This document shows positions 48,586 through 58,053 of a stretch of DNA of 64,000 nt, in pieces. The notes below the pieces were generated by a model. The model made no database searches and had not been told where the DNA came from. It was given only the letters and a program-made list of their open reading frames with translations. A program made the translations under genes and the position numbers. The number at the start of each line of letters is the position of its first letter. Within the stretch, counting starts at the first letter, position 1. This DNA is from Alistipes sp. Its GTDB lineage: Bacteria > Bacteroidota > Bacteroidia > Bacteroidales > Rikenellaceae. Location of the stretch: NCBI GenBank assembly GCA_017623505.1, contig JAGAOZ010000024.1, positions 62,001 through 126,000 of the forward strand, read 5' to 3'.

Positions 48586-50039
48586 TGGTACGAGATGTTG
48601 ATATAGAGAGGACGTTTTGCCTGTCGAGTATGCTAAACTTTACTCGTTATATGTTTAAGCATAAGACAGGTAATAAATTTATCATCGGAGACCACCATCG
48701 TCGTATATGCGCCCTTCTTGACGATATAGTGAGGGGTAAGGTCAAAAGAGCTATTATAAACATTGCACCTCGATACGGCAAGACAGAGCTCGTGTCCAAG
48801 AATTTCATTGCGTATGGGCTTGCCTTAAATCCTCGAAGTAAGTTCATACATCTATCGTACTCCGACGATCTTGTGCTTGACAACTCAAAAGAGATCAACG
48901 AGACTGTTAAATCAGACTACTATCAGCGGCTATTTCCTGAAGTTATAGTTGAGAGTAAGAACACAAAGAAATGGTACACATCAGAAGGTGGCGGCGTTTA
49001 TGCTGTATCATCCGCAGGTCAGGTAACAGGTTTCGGAGCTGGACAAGTCGATAATCCAGACGACGTTCAAGTGGAATTAGACGAGTTTGTCCCTGCGTGG
49101 GAATCCTCATTTGCCGGGGCCATAGTCATAGATGACCCTATAAAGCCAGAGGATGCACTATCAGAGACGATAAGAGAGCGAGTTAACAATCGCTTTGAAT
49201 CAACCATACGAAACCGTGTAAACTCCCGAAATACTCCTATTATAATCATTATGCAAAGGCTGCACGAACACGATCTGTGTGGCTACTTGCAAGAGATAGA
49301 ACCTGAAGACTGGACTGTGCTTTCACTACCTTGTATTTGGTATGATGAACAAGGGACTCCACAACCGTTATGGGAGTTTAAGCATACGCTTGAAGAGCTG
49401 TATAAGATACAAAAATCTAATTCCTTTGTATTCGAGACACAGTATCTGCAAAACCCTAAGCCGCTTGAGGGCTTGATGTACAGTGAATTTAGAACATACG
49501 ATATCATTCCCTACAATAAAAAGTCTATACGCAAGAATTATACTGATACGGCAGACACGGGAAGTGATTATCTATGCTCAATATGTTATGTAGAAACAGA
49601 GACGGCTAACTATATTACAGACATTCTTTTTACTCAAAAGCCAATGGAGTATACAGAACCTGCTACCGCTGAGCTACTCTCGCGTAATCAGGTTGAGATA
49701 TGCTATATTGAAAGCAACAATGGTGGTCGCTCCTTTGGGCGTAATGTGGAAGCACAATGCAGAATAATAGGCAACTATCAAACGACGTTTTTGGCTTTCA
49801 CTCAGACCGACAATAAAAGAGTAAGGATATTTACCCGCTCAAACGAGGTGCAAAACTTAACATTTTTCCCTTTTGGATGGGAACACAAATGGCCCGAGTT
49901 TGCATCACATATTAAGGCATACCGCAAACAACAGGAGTATAATAGTCACGACGATGCAGAGGATGCTCTTACCGGCACAATAGAGAAAAGAGAATATTAC
50001 ACCAAACCGATAATTAGAGACAAGATAGGAATATGGTAA
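48585..50039 (+). CDS. Terminase large subunit
   Basis: The packaging motor (484 aa). The ATPase has Walker A APRYGKTELVSK and Walker B IVIDDPIKPEDA, then TIIIIMQRLHEHDLCGY-like coupling region (PIIIIMQRLHEHD). The RNase H-type nuclease follows: DTADTGSDY, a Glu in CYIESNNGGRSFG, and a final SHDDAEDALTG. The start codon is a GTG overlapping the small subunit stop. It is intact, so packaging is probably functional. Confidence 0.93.
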   Translation: MVRDVDIERTFCLSSMLNFTRYMFKHKTGNKFIIGDHHRRICALLDDIVRGKVKRAIINIAPRYGKTELVSKNFIAYGLALNPRSKFIHLSYSDDLVLDNSKEINETVKSDYYQRLFPEVIVESKNTKKWYTSEGGGVYAVSSAGQVTGFGAGQVDNPDDVQVELDEFVPAWESSFAGAIVIDDPIKPEDALSETIRERVNNRFESTIRNRVNSRNTPIIIIMQRLHEHDLCGYLQEIEPEDWTVLSLPCIWYDEQGTPQPLWEFKHTLEELYKIQKSNSFVFETQYLQNPKPLEGLMYSEFRTYDIIPYNKKSIRKNYTDTADTGSDYLCSICYVETETANYITDILFTQKPMEYTEPATAELLSRNQVEICYIESNNGGRSFGRNVEAQCRIIGNYQTTFLAFTQTDNKRVRIFTRSNEVQNLTFFPFGWEHKWPEFASHIKAYRKQQEYNSHDDAEDALTGTIEKREYYTKPIIRDKIGIW

Positions 50040-51475
50040 CGCTTGTGAAGGAGCAAGCAAAAAACACATACGATATGACGTTCATAAGTAACATCTACAA
50101 CACTCTCCGCAATATGACACTCAACTCATTGGGTGTAGAGAGAGATTTCACGAAGCTATTAGCAGATAAGGATATCGGCAAAGTCCGAGACTTAATGCAG
50201 AATAGAGACACAACTGTGCTCGACACTCTTAAGGAGTTTTTGCCAGCAGAGCACAAGATACATCTTAAGCAAGATAAACAACGAGAAGGCAAAGACCCAT
50301 ACCGCTCTGAGAAGCTCCCACGTGCAAGACAGCGATATATCAACGAGGTGGAGCTCTTCTTCCTCCTGGGCAATAATATCAAGTGGGAGGTAGGGAATGC
50401 GACAAAGAATGGCGATAGATTCTCGATGTATCAGTCTATGCTGACTAAGCTACGTTTCGATAGCATTATACGCCTGGCGAAGCGATTGGCGGGAGCAGAG
50501 ACGGAGAGTGCTATACTCTTCCACCTCTACCGCACAGCCGACGACCAGCCCGCCGCAAAACCTATCGTATTAGCCTACTCTAAGGGCTATACACTGCGGC
50601 CACTCTTTGACCAATATGGCAATATGCTCGCCTTCGGATATGGGTACTATCTGAACGAGGGCAACAAAAATGTAGAGCACTTCGACATTCAGACACCAGG
50701 CATAATCTATAAGGCAAAGAAGGGTATCTCGGGATGGGAGGTAGAGGCACAGCCTAACCCTACAGGCAAGATCAATGCCGTATACATTCAGCAGCCTAAA
50801 GCGTGGGATGGTGTGCAAGAGAGATGCGACAGAGAGGAGAGCATTGACTCACGCATCGCTGACACGAATAACTACTTCTCCGACCCTATGGCAGTCGCCA
50901 CCGCAGATGTCGTTAATGGATTAGCGGGCACGGATAAACCAGGCAAGTTAATACAATTACGAGGACCTGACTCCAAATTCGAGTATATCAATCCACCTAT
51001 GGCATCAGACCTACAGGCGGCAGAGCGTAAGGCGTTGAACGACTCTATACTTTTTGACTCGTTCACTCCCGACCTATCGTATGAGGCAATGAAGGGCGTA
51101 GGTACACTATCAGGCGAGGCAATGAAGCGTGCCTTAGCTCTGGGCTATATGAAGCGTGCCAACCTTGAGGAGATATACGACGTTGTCGTAGACCGCTGCA
51201 AGAATATCATCCTGGCGATAATGGAGAAGGTGACACATATAGGGCAGTTCACAGCCAAAGACTTAGAGATTACACACTCTTTCGCTGAGCCATTCAACGA
51301 CGACGTAGACAAGTTATGGAGCCAGGTAGGTAGAGCCTATGCCGACGGCATACTCTCGTTAGAGCAAGCAGTGCAGATGCTCGGTGCGACCGACGATGTG
51401 GAGGCTGAGATAGCACGAATCAAAGAGGCAAAGGCGCAAGCACAGTCGGCAGCACTCTTTGAGCCTACATATTAG
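50033..51475 (+). CDS. Portal protein
   Basis: 480 residues, of the SPP1 gp6-like portal family, which forms the 12-fold ring for DNA entry and tail attachment. Visible are KLRFDSIIRLAKRLAGAETE and the wing region, and a helical stem and crown near SYEAMKGVGTLSGEAMKRAL with a C-terminal helical tail (SLEQAVQMLGATDDVEAEIA). Overlaps the terminase stop by 7 bp. Confidence 0.87.
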   Translation: MVTLVKEQAKNTYDMTFISNIYNTLRNMTLNSLGVERDFTKLLADKDIGKVRDLMQNRDTTVLDTLKEFLPAEHKIHLKQDKQREGKDPYRSEKLPRARQRYINEVELFFLLGNNIKWEVGNATKNGDRFSMYQSMLTKLRFDSIIRLAKRLAGAETESAILFHLYRTADDQPAAKPIVLAYSKGYTLRPLFDQYGNMLAFGYGYYLNEGNKNVEHFDIQTPGIIYKAKKGISGWEVEAQPNPTGKINAVYIQQPKAWDGVQERCDREESIDSRIADTNNYFSDPMAVATADVVNGLAGTDKPGKLIQLRGPDSKFEYINPPMASDLQAAERKALNDSILFDSFTPDLSYEAMKGVGTLSGEAMKRALALGYMKRANLEEIYDVVVDRCKNIILAIMEKVTHIGQFTAKDLEITHSFAEPFNDDVDKLWSQVGRAYADGILSLEQAVQMLGATDDVEAEIARIKEAKAQAQSAALFEPTY

Positions 51476-51532
51476 TAAAGTATACAAATAGACCAATAAA
51501 ATTAAACAATCTCGATATTTTACCTACGGAGA

Positions 51533-52624
51533 TTGTTCCTAAATAGACCATTTTACGTGCCACGATTAGCAGTAGAAAAGTGGGAGCAAGCCCACAGACA
51601 ACACGTTATAGAGTATCTACGCCAGATAGATGCTCTATACGATGCTGCCATAGAGGACATGGTGCGCTTGGGTATGGCATATCCCTATGATGTAGGGGCA
51701 GCAACGCCTATATCGTTTAAAACGGGTCACATTTTGGACGAAGATATAGCCAAGACCATAACAGCTCTTCACGACAAGATGTATGCTACTATATCGGCAG
51801 GCGTATCAGCGGAGTGGGCGTTTGCTAATGCTAAGACAGACTCATGGGTCTCGCAACTCTTTACAGACCCCAAGCGTGGCTATATGCTCCACAACCTCGA
51901 AGCTCTGAAAGCCTTCCAAAACCGCAAGGTATATGGACATACTCTATCACGCAGAGTATGGGATTATGCGAAGCAGTTTCAGCAACATATAGAGCTTTCT
52001 ATATCTGTAGGGCTATCCGAGGGCCGCAGTGCACAGCAGATAAGCAAGGATGTGCGTCTATGGCTCAACGAGCCTGAGAAGCTGTTTAGGCGCGTGCGCA
52101 ATAGGTATGGCGAATTAGTGTTATCTAAAGCAGCAAGACTATACCACCCTGGACAAGGAGTATACAGAAGCTCGTACCAGAATGCTATGCGATTGGCACG
52201 CACAGAGATCAATATGTCATACCGGGAGTGCGACAGCGTGCGATGGCAACAGCTCGACTTTATTGTTGGTATTGAGGTGAAACGATCTAAGACACACGCA
52301 GCGTGGTTGGCAAAAGATTGGATACCGCGATTCCGCAACAGGCTCATTGTACCACAAGAGATATGCGACACCATGGCGGGACGTTATCCTAAAGACTTTA
52401 AGTTCATAGGATGGCACCCTAACTGCCGGTGCTATGCCGTGCCAATCTTAGCAAATGAAGACAACGATAGCGATTTCTGGGAAACTCCGCGAAACGTAGT
52501 GACACAACTACCTAAAGGATGCCAAGAGTGGATGGAGACGAACAAAGGCCGCATAGCCGAAGCTAAAGGACGCGGAAAACTGCCATATTGGCTCAAAGAA
52601 AACGATAAAATGCTTGATAAATAG
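51533..52624 (+). CDS. Phage head morphogenesis (SPP1 gp7/Mu gpF-like) protein
   Basis: 363 residues; a minor capsid protein that goes with the portal. Typical for the family are a long helical N-terminus (WEQAHRQHVIEYLRQIDALY), NAMRLARTEINMSYRECDSV, and the closing GWHPNCRCYAVPIL that ends the Mu F-like domain. There is no ATG; a TTG at 51533 or a GTG at 51557 must start translation. Confidence 0.87.
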   Translation: MFLNRPFYVPRLAVEKWEQAHRQHVIEYLRQIDALYDAAIEDMVRLGMAYPYDVGAATPISFKTGHILDEDIAKTITALHDKMYATISAGVSAEWAFANAKTDSWVSQLFTDPKRGYMLHNLEALKAFQNRKVYGHTLSRRVWDYAKQFQQHIELSISVGLSEGRSAQQISKDVRLWLNEPEKLFRRVRNRYGELVLSKAARLYHPGQGVYRSSYQNAMRLARTEINMSYRECDSVRWQQLDFIVGIEVKRSKTHAAWLAKDWIPRFRNRLIVPQEICDTMAGRYPKDFKFIGWHPNCRCYAVPILANEDNDSDFWETPRNVVTQLPKGCQEWMETNKGRIAEAKGRGKLPYWLKENDKMLDK

Positions 52625-52755
52625 CGAAAATGCGCAAAAAATTTGCAAAATCATTTTTTTTTTGAAATTTACAGCAGAGCATATGATGATGTATGCCACA
52701 GTTTACTGAACGAAGGGATGAGACAAACGATGTTGGTTGGTTAGTAGTTTGTCGT

Positions 52756-52786
52756 AGGCTGTTGGCGCGAGCTGGCAGCCTTTTTT
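52756..52786 (+). terminator. Terminator between head genes
   Basis: A 6-bp stem (52756-52761 with 52776-52781) with a GC-rich 14-nt loop followed by T6. It lies in the 219-bp gap between the head morphogenesis and scaffold genes, and could set the ratio of capsid to packaging proteins. Confidence 0.6.
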
Positions 52787-52843
52787 CGTTTAGCACGAAG
52801 CACGAATGTGAAGAAGCATTCTAAATATTTAGACGAAATAACT

Positions 52844-53461
52844 ATGAAGACAAAAATTCTCGGAGCATTGAAGACTAAGTATGCTAACTTAGGTTTCAAT
52901 CAGAAGGCTTTGGATGGGGTTGCCTCGGTTCTCGAAAAAACCATCACAGAGGAGGCTCAGATAGATGATGCAGTAGCAAACATCGAGCCTATGCTCAAAG
53001 TGTTCCAGGCTGATATTGACCGTATGCGAACAGAGCATACCACACTCAAGAATCAGTACGACGAACTTCTCAAGAGACAATCAAATGGTGATGGGGGCGA
53101 CCACACAGAACCCAACAACGCAGAGCCGGCGTGGTTTACTGCCTACAAGGAGCAACAGGAGGAGCGTTACAACGCACTCAAGAGCGAGAGCGACGCTCTG
53201 AAGGCAGAGAAAGCTGCAACAGCTCGCAGAGAGCTCATTATGAGCAAAGCTAAAGAACTCGGTATTCCGCAGTGGCGAATGGATGAGGGCTTTGTGATTG
53301 CTGACGATGCCGACGAGGCAGCGATAGGCAACGCATTAGCAAGCATTCAGAAGAACTTAGTTGCCGCAGGGCTTGACAAACAAGGCGGATTCCCGCTGGG
53401 TAACAATGGTGAGGTGTCTAAGGAGGAGGCTTCATCAATTGTTGCTGGAATGAAAATCTAA
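52844..53461 (+). CDS. Scaffold-like capsid assembly protein
   Basis: 205 residues, helical, with a long coiled coil (VFQADIDRMRTEHTTLKNQY, ALKSESDALKAEKAATARRE). It sits directly before the decoration and capsid genes, as scaffolds do. The ATG at 52844 fits better than 52808. No protease gene is adjacent. Confidence 0.72.
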   Translation: MKTKILGALKTKYANLGFNQKALDGVASVLEKTITEEAQIDDAVANIEPMLKVFQADIDRMRTEHTTLKNQYDELLKRQSNGDGGDHTEPNNAEPAWFTAYKEQQEERYNALKSESDALKAEKAATARRELIMSKAKELGIPQWRMDEGFVIADDADEAAIGNALASIQKNLVAAGLDKQGGFPLGNNGEVSKEEASSIVAGMKI

Positions 53462-53473
53462 AACATTTAACAA

Positions 53474-53869
53474 ATGGCAACAGTAAATCTTATCAACGAA
53501 AAGAAGCAGGTGATGGATGGCAATGATAACATTGTCATCGTAAACTACTTTGATGGCATTCGTGGTGGACGCACGTTGGATGTAACAGGCTTCAAGCCCG
53601 AGGTAATCCACGCTGGACACGTCATTGTTAAGCTCTCATCAGGCGAGTTTGCTCCTATGCCTCTCGCAGAGAGTGGCAACGCGTATGCCGCACTTCCCGA
53701 GGGTGCCTCTTATGCAGGTTTCCTCGTAGCATCTATCTCTACAAAGCAGCCTTTCGCTGCTATTATGGTTCGAGGCACTATCAACCCCGCAGCATCTCCT
53801 TTCCCTCTCACAGACATTATGTCTGCTGTTAAGGAGGCTCTGCCACTAATCGATTATCAGGAGGACTAA
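53474..53869 (+). CDS. Head decoration / head fibre-like protein
   Basis: 131 residues, Gly-rich and beta-rich (HAGHVIVKLSSGEFAPMPLA, then GASYAGFLVASISTKQPFAA), as in capsid decoration proteins found just before the major capsid gene. The gap to the capsid gene is 3 bp. Confidence 0.68.
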   Translation: MATVNLINEKKQVMDGNDNIVIVNYFDGIRGGRTLDVTGFKPEVIHAGHVIVKLSSGEFAPMPLAESGNAYAALPEGASYAGFLVASISTKQPFAAIMVRGTINPAASPFPLTDIMSAVKEALPLIDYQED

Positions 53870-53872
53870 ACT

Positions 53873-54961
53873 ATGGAGAAATCATTGTTTTTTCAGTATG
53901 TAGAGAAATACTTCCCACAGCTTGTATTGTCAGTTGTGGAGAAGCTGAACGACAAGACGCAGAGCACACTCTCGTACTTGTTTAAGACCCTCCTTCAGAC
54001 AGAGTATTCTGTGGATGGTCGCTGGGAGTCAATCTATGGCGAGTACAACCGTGTAGCAGCCGACGTAGTGGCAATGGATAGCCCACTGCCATTGAAGAAG
54101 CGTGACTCAGCAGGTCGTGCTAATGGCAACATCCCTAAGATGGGTATGGAGCTCTTCCTCAATGAGAAGCAGATGGCAGACATCGACGCTATGATAGCTC
54201 AGGGTATCGACAATCAGACTATCGTGCGTAAGATATTCGAGGATACACCACGTGTGATCTCAGGTATCTATGAGCGTCTTGAGTATATGTTCCTCGAGGG
54301 ATTGTCTACCGGTGTTGCTCTTGCAGACCAGAATAACGTAGGCACAGGTGTTCGCCTCGACTATGGCTACCTCGACTCTCACAAGTTCGGCGTGCCTACA
54401 GCGTGGGCAGGTAATGCTGCATCAGCAACTGCTATCAGCGACATTGACCGCGTTATCAAGAAGGCAACAGAGGATGGCAACCGCATCATCAAGGCTTATG
54501 CCGACAAGTTCTGGTTTGACGAGTTTGCTAAGAATCAGCAAGCGCGCGAGCAGTATGCCTTCATTCAGGGCTTCGTAGGCCAGAACATTCCTAACCTCAC
54601 TAACGACCAAGTATCTGCTGCGTTCCAGAATAAGTATGGCTTCAGCGTAGAGCTCGTGGATCGTGCTGTGAAGACTGAGAAGAATGGCAAGCAGACCGTG
54701 GAGCGTCCTTGGGCTGAGGGTACTATCGTATTCGTATGCGATAACCAGGTAGGCTCATTGGTTTGGACTCGCACAGCCGAGATGAATCACCCAGTAGCGG
54801 GCGTGACATATCAGACAGCGGATAACTATATCCTCGTGTCTAAATATCGCGAGAATCGCCCAGCATTGCGTGAGTACACCTCATCACAGGCGCGTGTGGT
54901 ACCGGTAATCGCTAATCCTGACCGCATCTATACCCTTAACATCAAGACAGTGCAGGCGTAA
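53873..54961 (+). CDS. Major capsid protein
   Basis: 362 residues. It has the order and features of an HK97-type capsid of Bacteroidetes phages: the loop MDSPLPLKKRDSAGRANGNI, then KMGMELFLNEKQMADIDAMI, and a late EYTSSQARVVPVIANPDRIY. Its high expression fits the regular codon use. The stop overlaps the next start (TAATG). Confidence 0.85.
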   Translation: MEKSLFFQYVEKYFPQLVLSVVEKLNDKTQSTLSYLFKTLLQTEYSVDGRWESIYGEYNRVAADVVAMDSPLPLKKRDSAGRANGNIPKMGMELFLNEKQMADIDAMIAQGIDNQTIVRKIFEDTPRVISGIYERLEYMFLEGLSTGVALADQNNVGTGVRLDYGYLDSHKFGVPTAWAGNAASATAISDIDRVIKKATEDGNRIIKAYADKFWFDEFAKNQQAREQYAFIQGFVGQNIPNLTNDQVSAAFQNKYGFSVELVDRAVKTEKNGKQTVERPWAEGTIVFVCDNQVGSLVWTRTAEMNHPVAGVTYQTADNYILVSKYRENRPALREYTSSQARVVPVIANPDRIYTLNIKTVQA

Positions 54962-55140
54962 TGAAGGTGCGAGTGCTCATAGAGTTCCGTGACAAGGATG
55001 ATTATGCGAAGATCTACACCGCGAATAGCGTGGTAGAGTTCGACAAGGATCGTAGCCGAGAGCTTCTTGCTCTCGGTCTTGTCGAGGAAGTCAAAGACAC
55101 CACAACCCGCAAAAATAGAAAAGCAAATGAGAGTATCTGA
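54961..55140 (+). CDS. Small head-region protein (59 aa)
   Basis: A short frame between the capsid and connector genes starts MKVRVLIEFRDKDDYAKIYT. It overlaps the capsid stop by one base (TAATG) and the connector start by 14 bp. The size and position match small head-completion genes after the capsid gene in many Bacteroidetes phages; the family is not recognised. Confidence 0.7.
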   Translation: MKVRVLIEFRDKDDYAKIYTANSVVEFDKDRSRELLALGLVEEVKDTTTRKNRKANESI

Positions 55141-55453
55141 TGCCATAACAGCACAACTTTATCCGTATGAGGTAGATATGCTCTTGATAGAGAAGGCATG
55201 TATCGACAACGAGATGACTGCCGCAGAGGAGTACTTTGCCGACATGAAGCAAGGCGTAGCAAAGGCGACTATAACAGTATTACGCCACCTAATAGTCTTG
55301 CAGAGTGAGAGCAATGGCGGTTACTCATTGTCATACGACATTGAAGCCCTCAAAGAGCGAATATACAACCTTGCAAAGGATAACGGTTTGACTGATATAG
55401 CAGAGGAATATGACAGGCGTTCACACATAATCGACCGAACAAGTATATGGTAA
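55127..55453 (+). CDS. Head-tail connector protein (gp6/DUF6706-like)
   Basis: 108 residues, helical (MRVSDAITAQLYPYEVDMLL; CIDNEMTAAEEYFADMKQGV), matching the first adaptor ring under the portal. The start at 55127 is chosen because upstream codons overlap the preceding gene in full. Confidence 0.68.
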   Translation: MRVSDAITAQLYPYEVDMLLIEKACIDNEMTAAEEYFADMKQGVAKATITVLRHLIVLQSESNGGYSLSYDIEALKERIYNLAKDNGLTDIAEEYDRRSHIIDRTSIW

Positions 55454-55812
55454 GATACCCCTACATACTTGAGATGTGGAAAGAGGCTGAGGCAGTCTTA
55501 AATGATGACGGCTCCTGGACTGAGGGTAAAGCTCGATGGTGCTATGTGTGTCGTTGTAACGCACGACGCAATGGTAGCGCATCAGAGCGAAACGGAGTGG
55601 ATGGCAAAGCCTTCGTATACTCATACGAGGTGATAATGCCCGCAACATCTCCGACAATACCTCTCGGCACAAAGGTCCGCATACTTAATGGGCAAGAGAA
55701 TAATATCCTTGAGAATGCTCCTTGCCAATGCGAGAAAGGGCAAAACGTCTACCGAGTGAAAGGTTTTGATCGCAGTGGACAACGCTTCCAAAATGTCAGA
55801 TTGTGGCTTTAA
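55447..55812 (+). CDS. Head closure-like protein
   Basis: 121 residues with a beta-barrel layout (FVYSYEVIMPATSPTIPLGT, then KVRILNGQENNILENAPCQC), resembling SPP1 gp16-type head-closure proteins. Overlaps both neighbours by 7-10 bp, typical of connector modules. Confidence 0.65.
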   Translation: MVRYPYILEMWKEAEAVLNDDGSWTEGKARWCYVCRCNARRNGSASERNGVDGKAFVYSYEVIMPATSPTIPLGTKVRILNGQENNILENAPCQCEKGQNVYRVKGFDRSGQRFQNVRLWL

Positions 55813-56294
55813 AGGATAACACTAATTGGGCGCAAGTAGCCTACAAATTGGGGACAAAGGCTGTGCTTGACTATAAAACTAAAGCGGTGAAATACCTAAG
55901 CGTCCTGGGAGAGAGGTGCGTCAAATATGCAAGAGAGGATATGAGCTCAGCTAAGCACTTCACAGATCGCACAGGTAACCTCCGCAACTCAATAGGTTAT
56001 ATCGTAGTTCAAGACGGCAATGTGAAGCTGGACTCTTTTGTAGGCGACACTCCTCCAAGCGAGGGTGTGGGTGATATGAATATGGCACACCAAAAAGGCC
56101 TATCATACGCAGAGCAAGTCGCTCGTGACTATTCGCCTGACAAGACATATCTCATTGTTGTAGCGGGACTGGATTATGCGGTATGCGTCGAGGCTAAAGG
56201 CTTTGATGTCATAACCGGAACTCATGATTGGCTTGAGTCTAATGTAGCGTCATTCAGAGCAGAGTTTAAACGATTTTTACAAGCTATGGTATAA
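55803..56294 (+). CDS. HK97 gp10-like neck/tail-joining protein
   Basis: 163 residues from a GTG at 55803. The helical start and the segment TDRTGNLRNSIGYIVVQDGN are hallmarks of the gp10 family (the conserved TGNLRxSI). The end AGLDYAVCVEAKGFDVI is the second family block. It closes the head-tail interface. Confidence 0.85.
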   Translation: MALKDNTNWAQVAYKLGTKAVLDYKTKAVKYLSVLGERCVKYAREDMSSAKHFTDRTGNLRNSIGYIVVQDGNVKLDSFVGDTPPSEGVGDMNMAHQKGLSYAEQVARDYSPDKTYLIVVAGLDYAVCVEAKGFDVITGTHDWLESNVASFRAEFKRFLQAMV

Positions 56295-56719
56295 TGAAAG
56301 GCTTAACAACAACGGAAATATTCCACTTTGTGTGGGAGGCGATAAAACTATCGCCACTAAGCGAAGTAATCCCCACAATGTATGCCGACCACTACCCTAA
56401 TCAAGGTGGTAGCGGCAAGCCTCTACCTAAGGAGTTTATTGTCGTTAATTCTCTGTCTAATGCCGTGGGCGATATGCAAGTGGCTACGCTGAACGTAAAC
56501 ATCTACGTTCACGACCAGACACCTACAATCAATCGCCAGGAGCAACGCTACCCAGACCGAGCACGTCTTATGGAGCTTACACTGATAGCCTACGACTCTC
56601 TTAGGGGCTACCCTACTGATGGGCGATGGTTTTTCGATGTGAGCAACGAAACTCTCATTAGTGAGGATGCTATTCCTTACACGCTATCGAACATTAAAAT
56701 CACATTTAGAAAATACTAA
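56294..56719 (+). CDS. Tail terminator-like protein
   Basis: 141 residues (LTTTEIFHFVWEAIKLSPLS). Position between the gp10-like and tail tube genes and a mixed alpha/beta fold with the segment DMQVATLNVNIYVHDQTPTI fit the tail terminator that caps the tail tube. Confidence 0.66.
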   Translation: MKGLTTTEIFHFVWEAIKLSPLSEVIPTMYADHYPNQGGSGKPLPKEFIVVNSLSNAVGDMQVATLNVNIYVHDQTPTINRQEQRYPDRARLMELTLIAYDSLRGYPTDGRWFFDVSNETLISEDAIPYTLSNIKITFRKY

Positions 56720-56724
56720 GAATT

Positions 56725-57237
56725 ATGCAATTTGTAGGACTTAACAAGGTATATGCCGGTGAGCCTCTGCCTAATGGTGTAAAGGATGCCGGTGCAACCG
56801 CAGCAATGCAGGCTTGGGCTAAGATTACACAGCCTTATCAGGGCGGTGTTACTGCTAACTTCTCGATGCCAACCTCTAACGACTTCTATCGTGAGGGTGA
56901 GTCAGAGCCATTCTACTCAGCTGTAGATTCGACATCCGCAACTAAGGAGATCACTTATGAGGTTGCCGACATGGATGACGAAACTATGGCATTCTATTTC
57001 GGCACTAAGGAGCCTCAGGAGGGTAAGATTTACGAAGGCGTTAAGGGCTTCGCATTCGTATCTAACTCAGGCGTAACAATGGCCTTTGCGCGCTTGAAGT
57101 ACACAGCAATCATTACCGGTACTATGAGCTCTTCTGAGCCTATGCGTATCAGCGTATCAGCTAAGGTGCTTGCTCCGGAAAATGGCGGTGTAGCATGGTG
57201 GCCACTCAAGGGCGACATCTTCGAGACTGAAGAGTAA
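56725..57237 (+). CDS. Major tail tube protein
   Basis: 170 residues, beta-rich and acidic (TANFSMPTSNDFYREGESEP; FVSNSGVTMAFARLKYTAII). It lies before the tail chaperone and tape measure genes. Together with the long tape measure and absence of a sheath gene, it indicates a siphovirus with a non-contractile tail. Confidence 0.78.
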   Translation: MQFVGLNKVYAGEPLPNGVKDAGATAAMQAWAKITQPYQGGVTANFSMPTSNDFYREGESEPFYSAVDSTSATKEITYEVADMDDETMAFYFGTKEPQEGKIYEGVKGFAFVSNSGVTMAFARLKYTAIITGTMSSSEPMRISVSAKVLAPENGGVAWWPLKGDIFETEE

Positions 57238-57311
57238 ACATTTAACCCACCTGAGAGCTCAAGACTTGCAGATAGGAGCGAGACCTATGGTGGGTGCTAA
57301 ATCCCAATACT

Positions 57312-57824
57312 ATGGCAAAGAAAACAAATAGGGCAACAGAACAGCGAGCATTGGCAATACTCACAGAGAAATGTGAGACATTTGACATCGAAGCATTAGA
57401 TGGCTCTAAGCAGAAGCTTGCAATATATCCATTACAACTTGGTAGGCTATGTATGATTAGCCAACGACTGTTAGATCTTGATCTATGTTTTGAGAAGGCT
57501 GATGACAACGCGGTTAAACGAATGTGGCAGATTTGCGCCGAAAAACCCAAAGAGGTAGCAGAGATTATAGCTATAGGCACACTGCGGACCAAGGAGGAGT
57601 TAGACACGCAATTGGAAGAGAGGACGAATCTAATTCTACACTCCCCTACTATGACGGCCAATGCTGTAGCAAACGTATTGACGTACATCGTATTCAGCTC
57701 CTTTTTCGCGGATTTTATGACAGCTATTCGCTCGGTAAGAACTCTTCAGGTAGAGATTTCCCAGTCAAAGAAGAGAGAGAGGATAGCTACTACGGAGGGC
57801 AAAGCATTTGGGGAGCTAAGATAG
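57312..57824 (+). CDS. Tail assembly chaperone, first frame (gpG-like)
   Basis: 170 residues (LAILTEKCETFDIEALDGSK). It lies between the tube and tape measure genes, as gpG does. A second frame at -1 continues past its stop with a typical C-terminal domain, so a share of ribosomes probably shifts to make a gpGT-like fusion. The ATG at 57312 is preferred to one at 57294. Confidence 0.78.
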   Translation: MAKKTNRATEQRALAILTEKCETFDIEALDGSKQKLAIYPLQLGRLCMISQRLLDLDLCFEKADDNAVKRMWQICAEKPKEVAEIIAIGTLRTKEELDTQLEERTNLILHSPTMTANAVANVLTYIVFSSFFADFMTAIRSVRTLQVEISQSKKRERIATTEGKAFGELR

Positions 57825-58048
57825 ATCCACTACTTGAGCGTTATGGGTGGACATTGGACTATGTAATGTGGGGAATATCATGGGCCAACGCTCAAATCTT
57901 GCTCGGTGATAGCATACGCGTAGACTACGATTGCGACAAAAATAAGCACCAAAGCCCACTCAAAAAGAATATCGACAAAATAGACCTTAATGACCCTAAT
58001 GCTTTTGCCATACTGGAACGCATGGCCGGGGCTGGGCGTAATAGATAG
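57771..58048 (+). CDS. Tail assembly chaperone, second frame (gpT-like, via -1 frameshift)
   Basis: The -1 frame overlaps the end of the first frame and encodes REDSYYGGQSIWGAKIDPLL and YVMWGISWANAQILLGDSIR, with no good start codon of its own. That is the layout of the lambda G/GT pair. Slip candidates are A-AAG (57767-57770) and CTTTTTC (57701-57707). Neither is a perfect X-XXY-YYZ heptamer, so the site is not settled. Confidence 0.7.
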
Positions 58049-58053
58049 ACGAT

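Noticed and set aside
57524-57770. Independent gene in the second chaperone frame starting at 57524
   Set aside because: The part before about 57770 does not look protein-like in this frame and is fully covered by the first frame; a frameshift product explains the downstream half.
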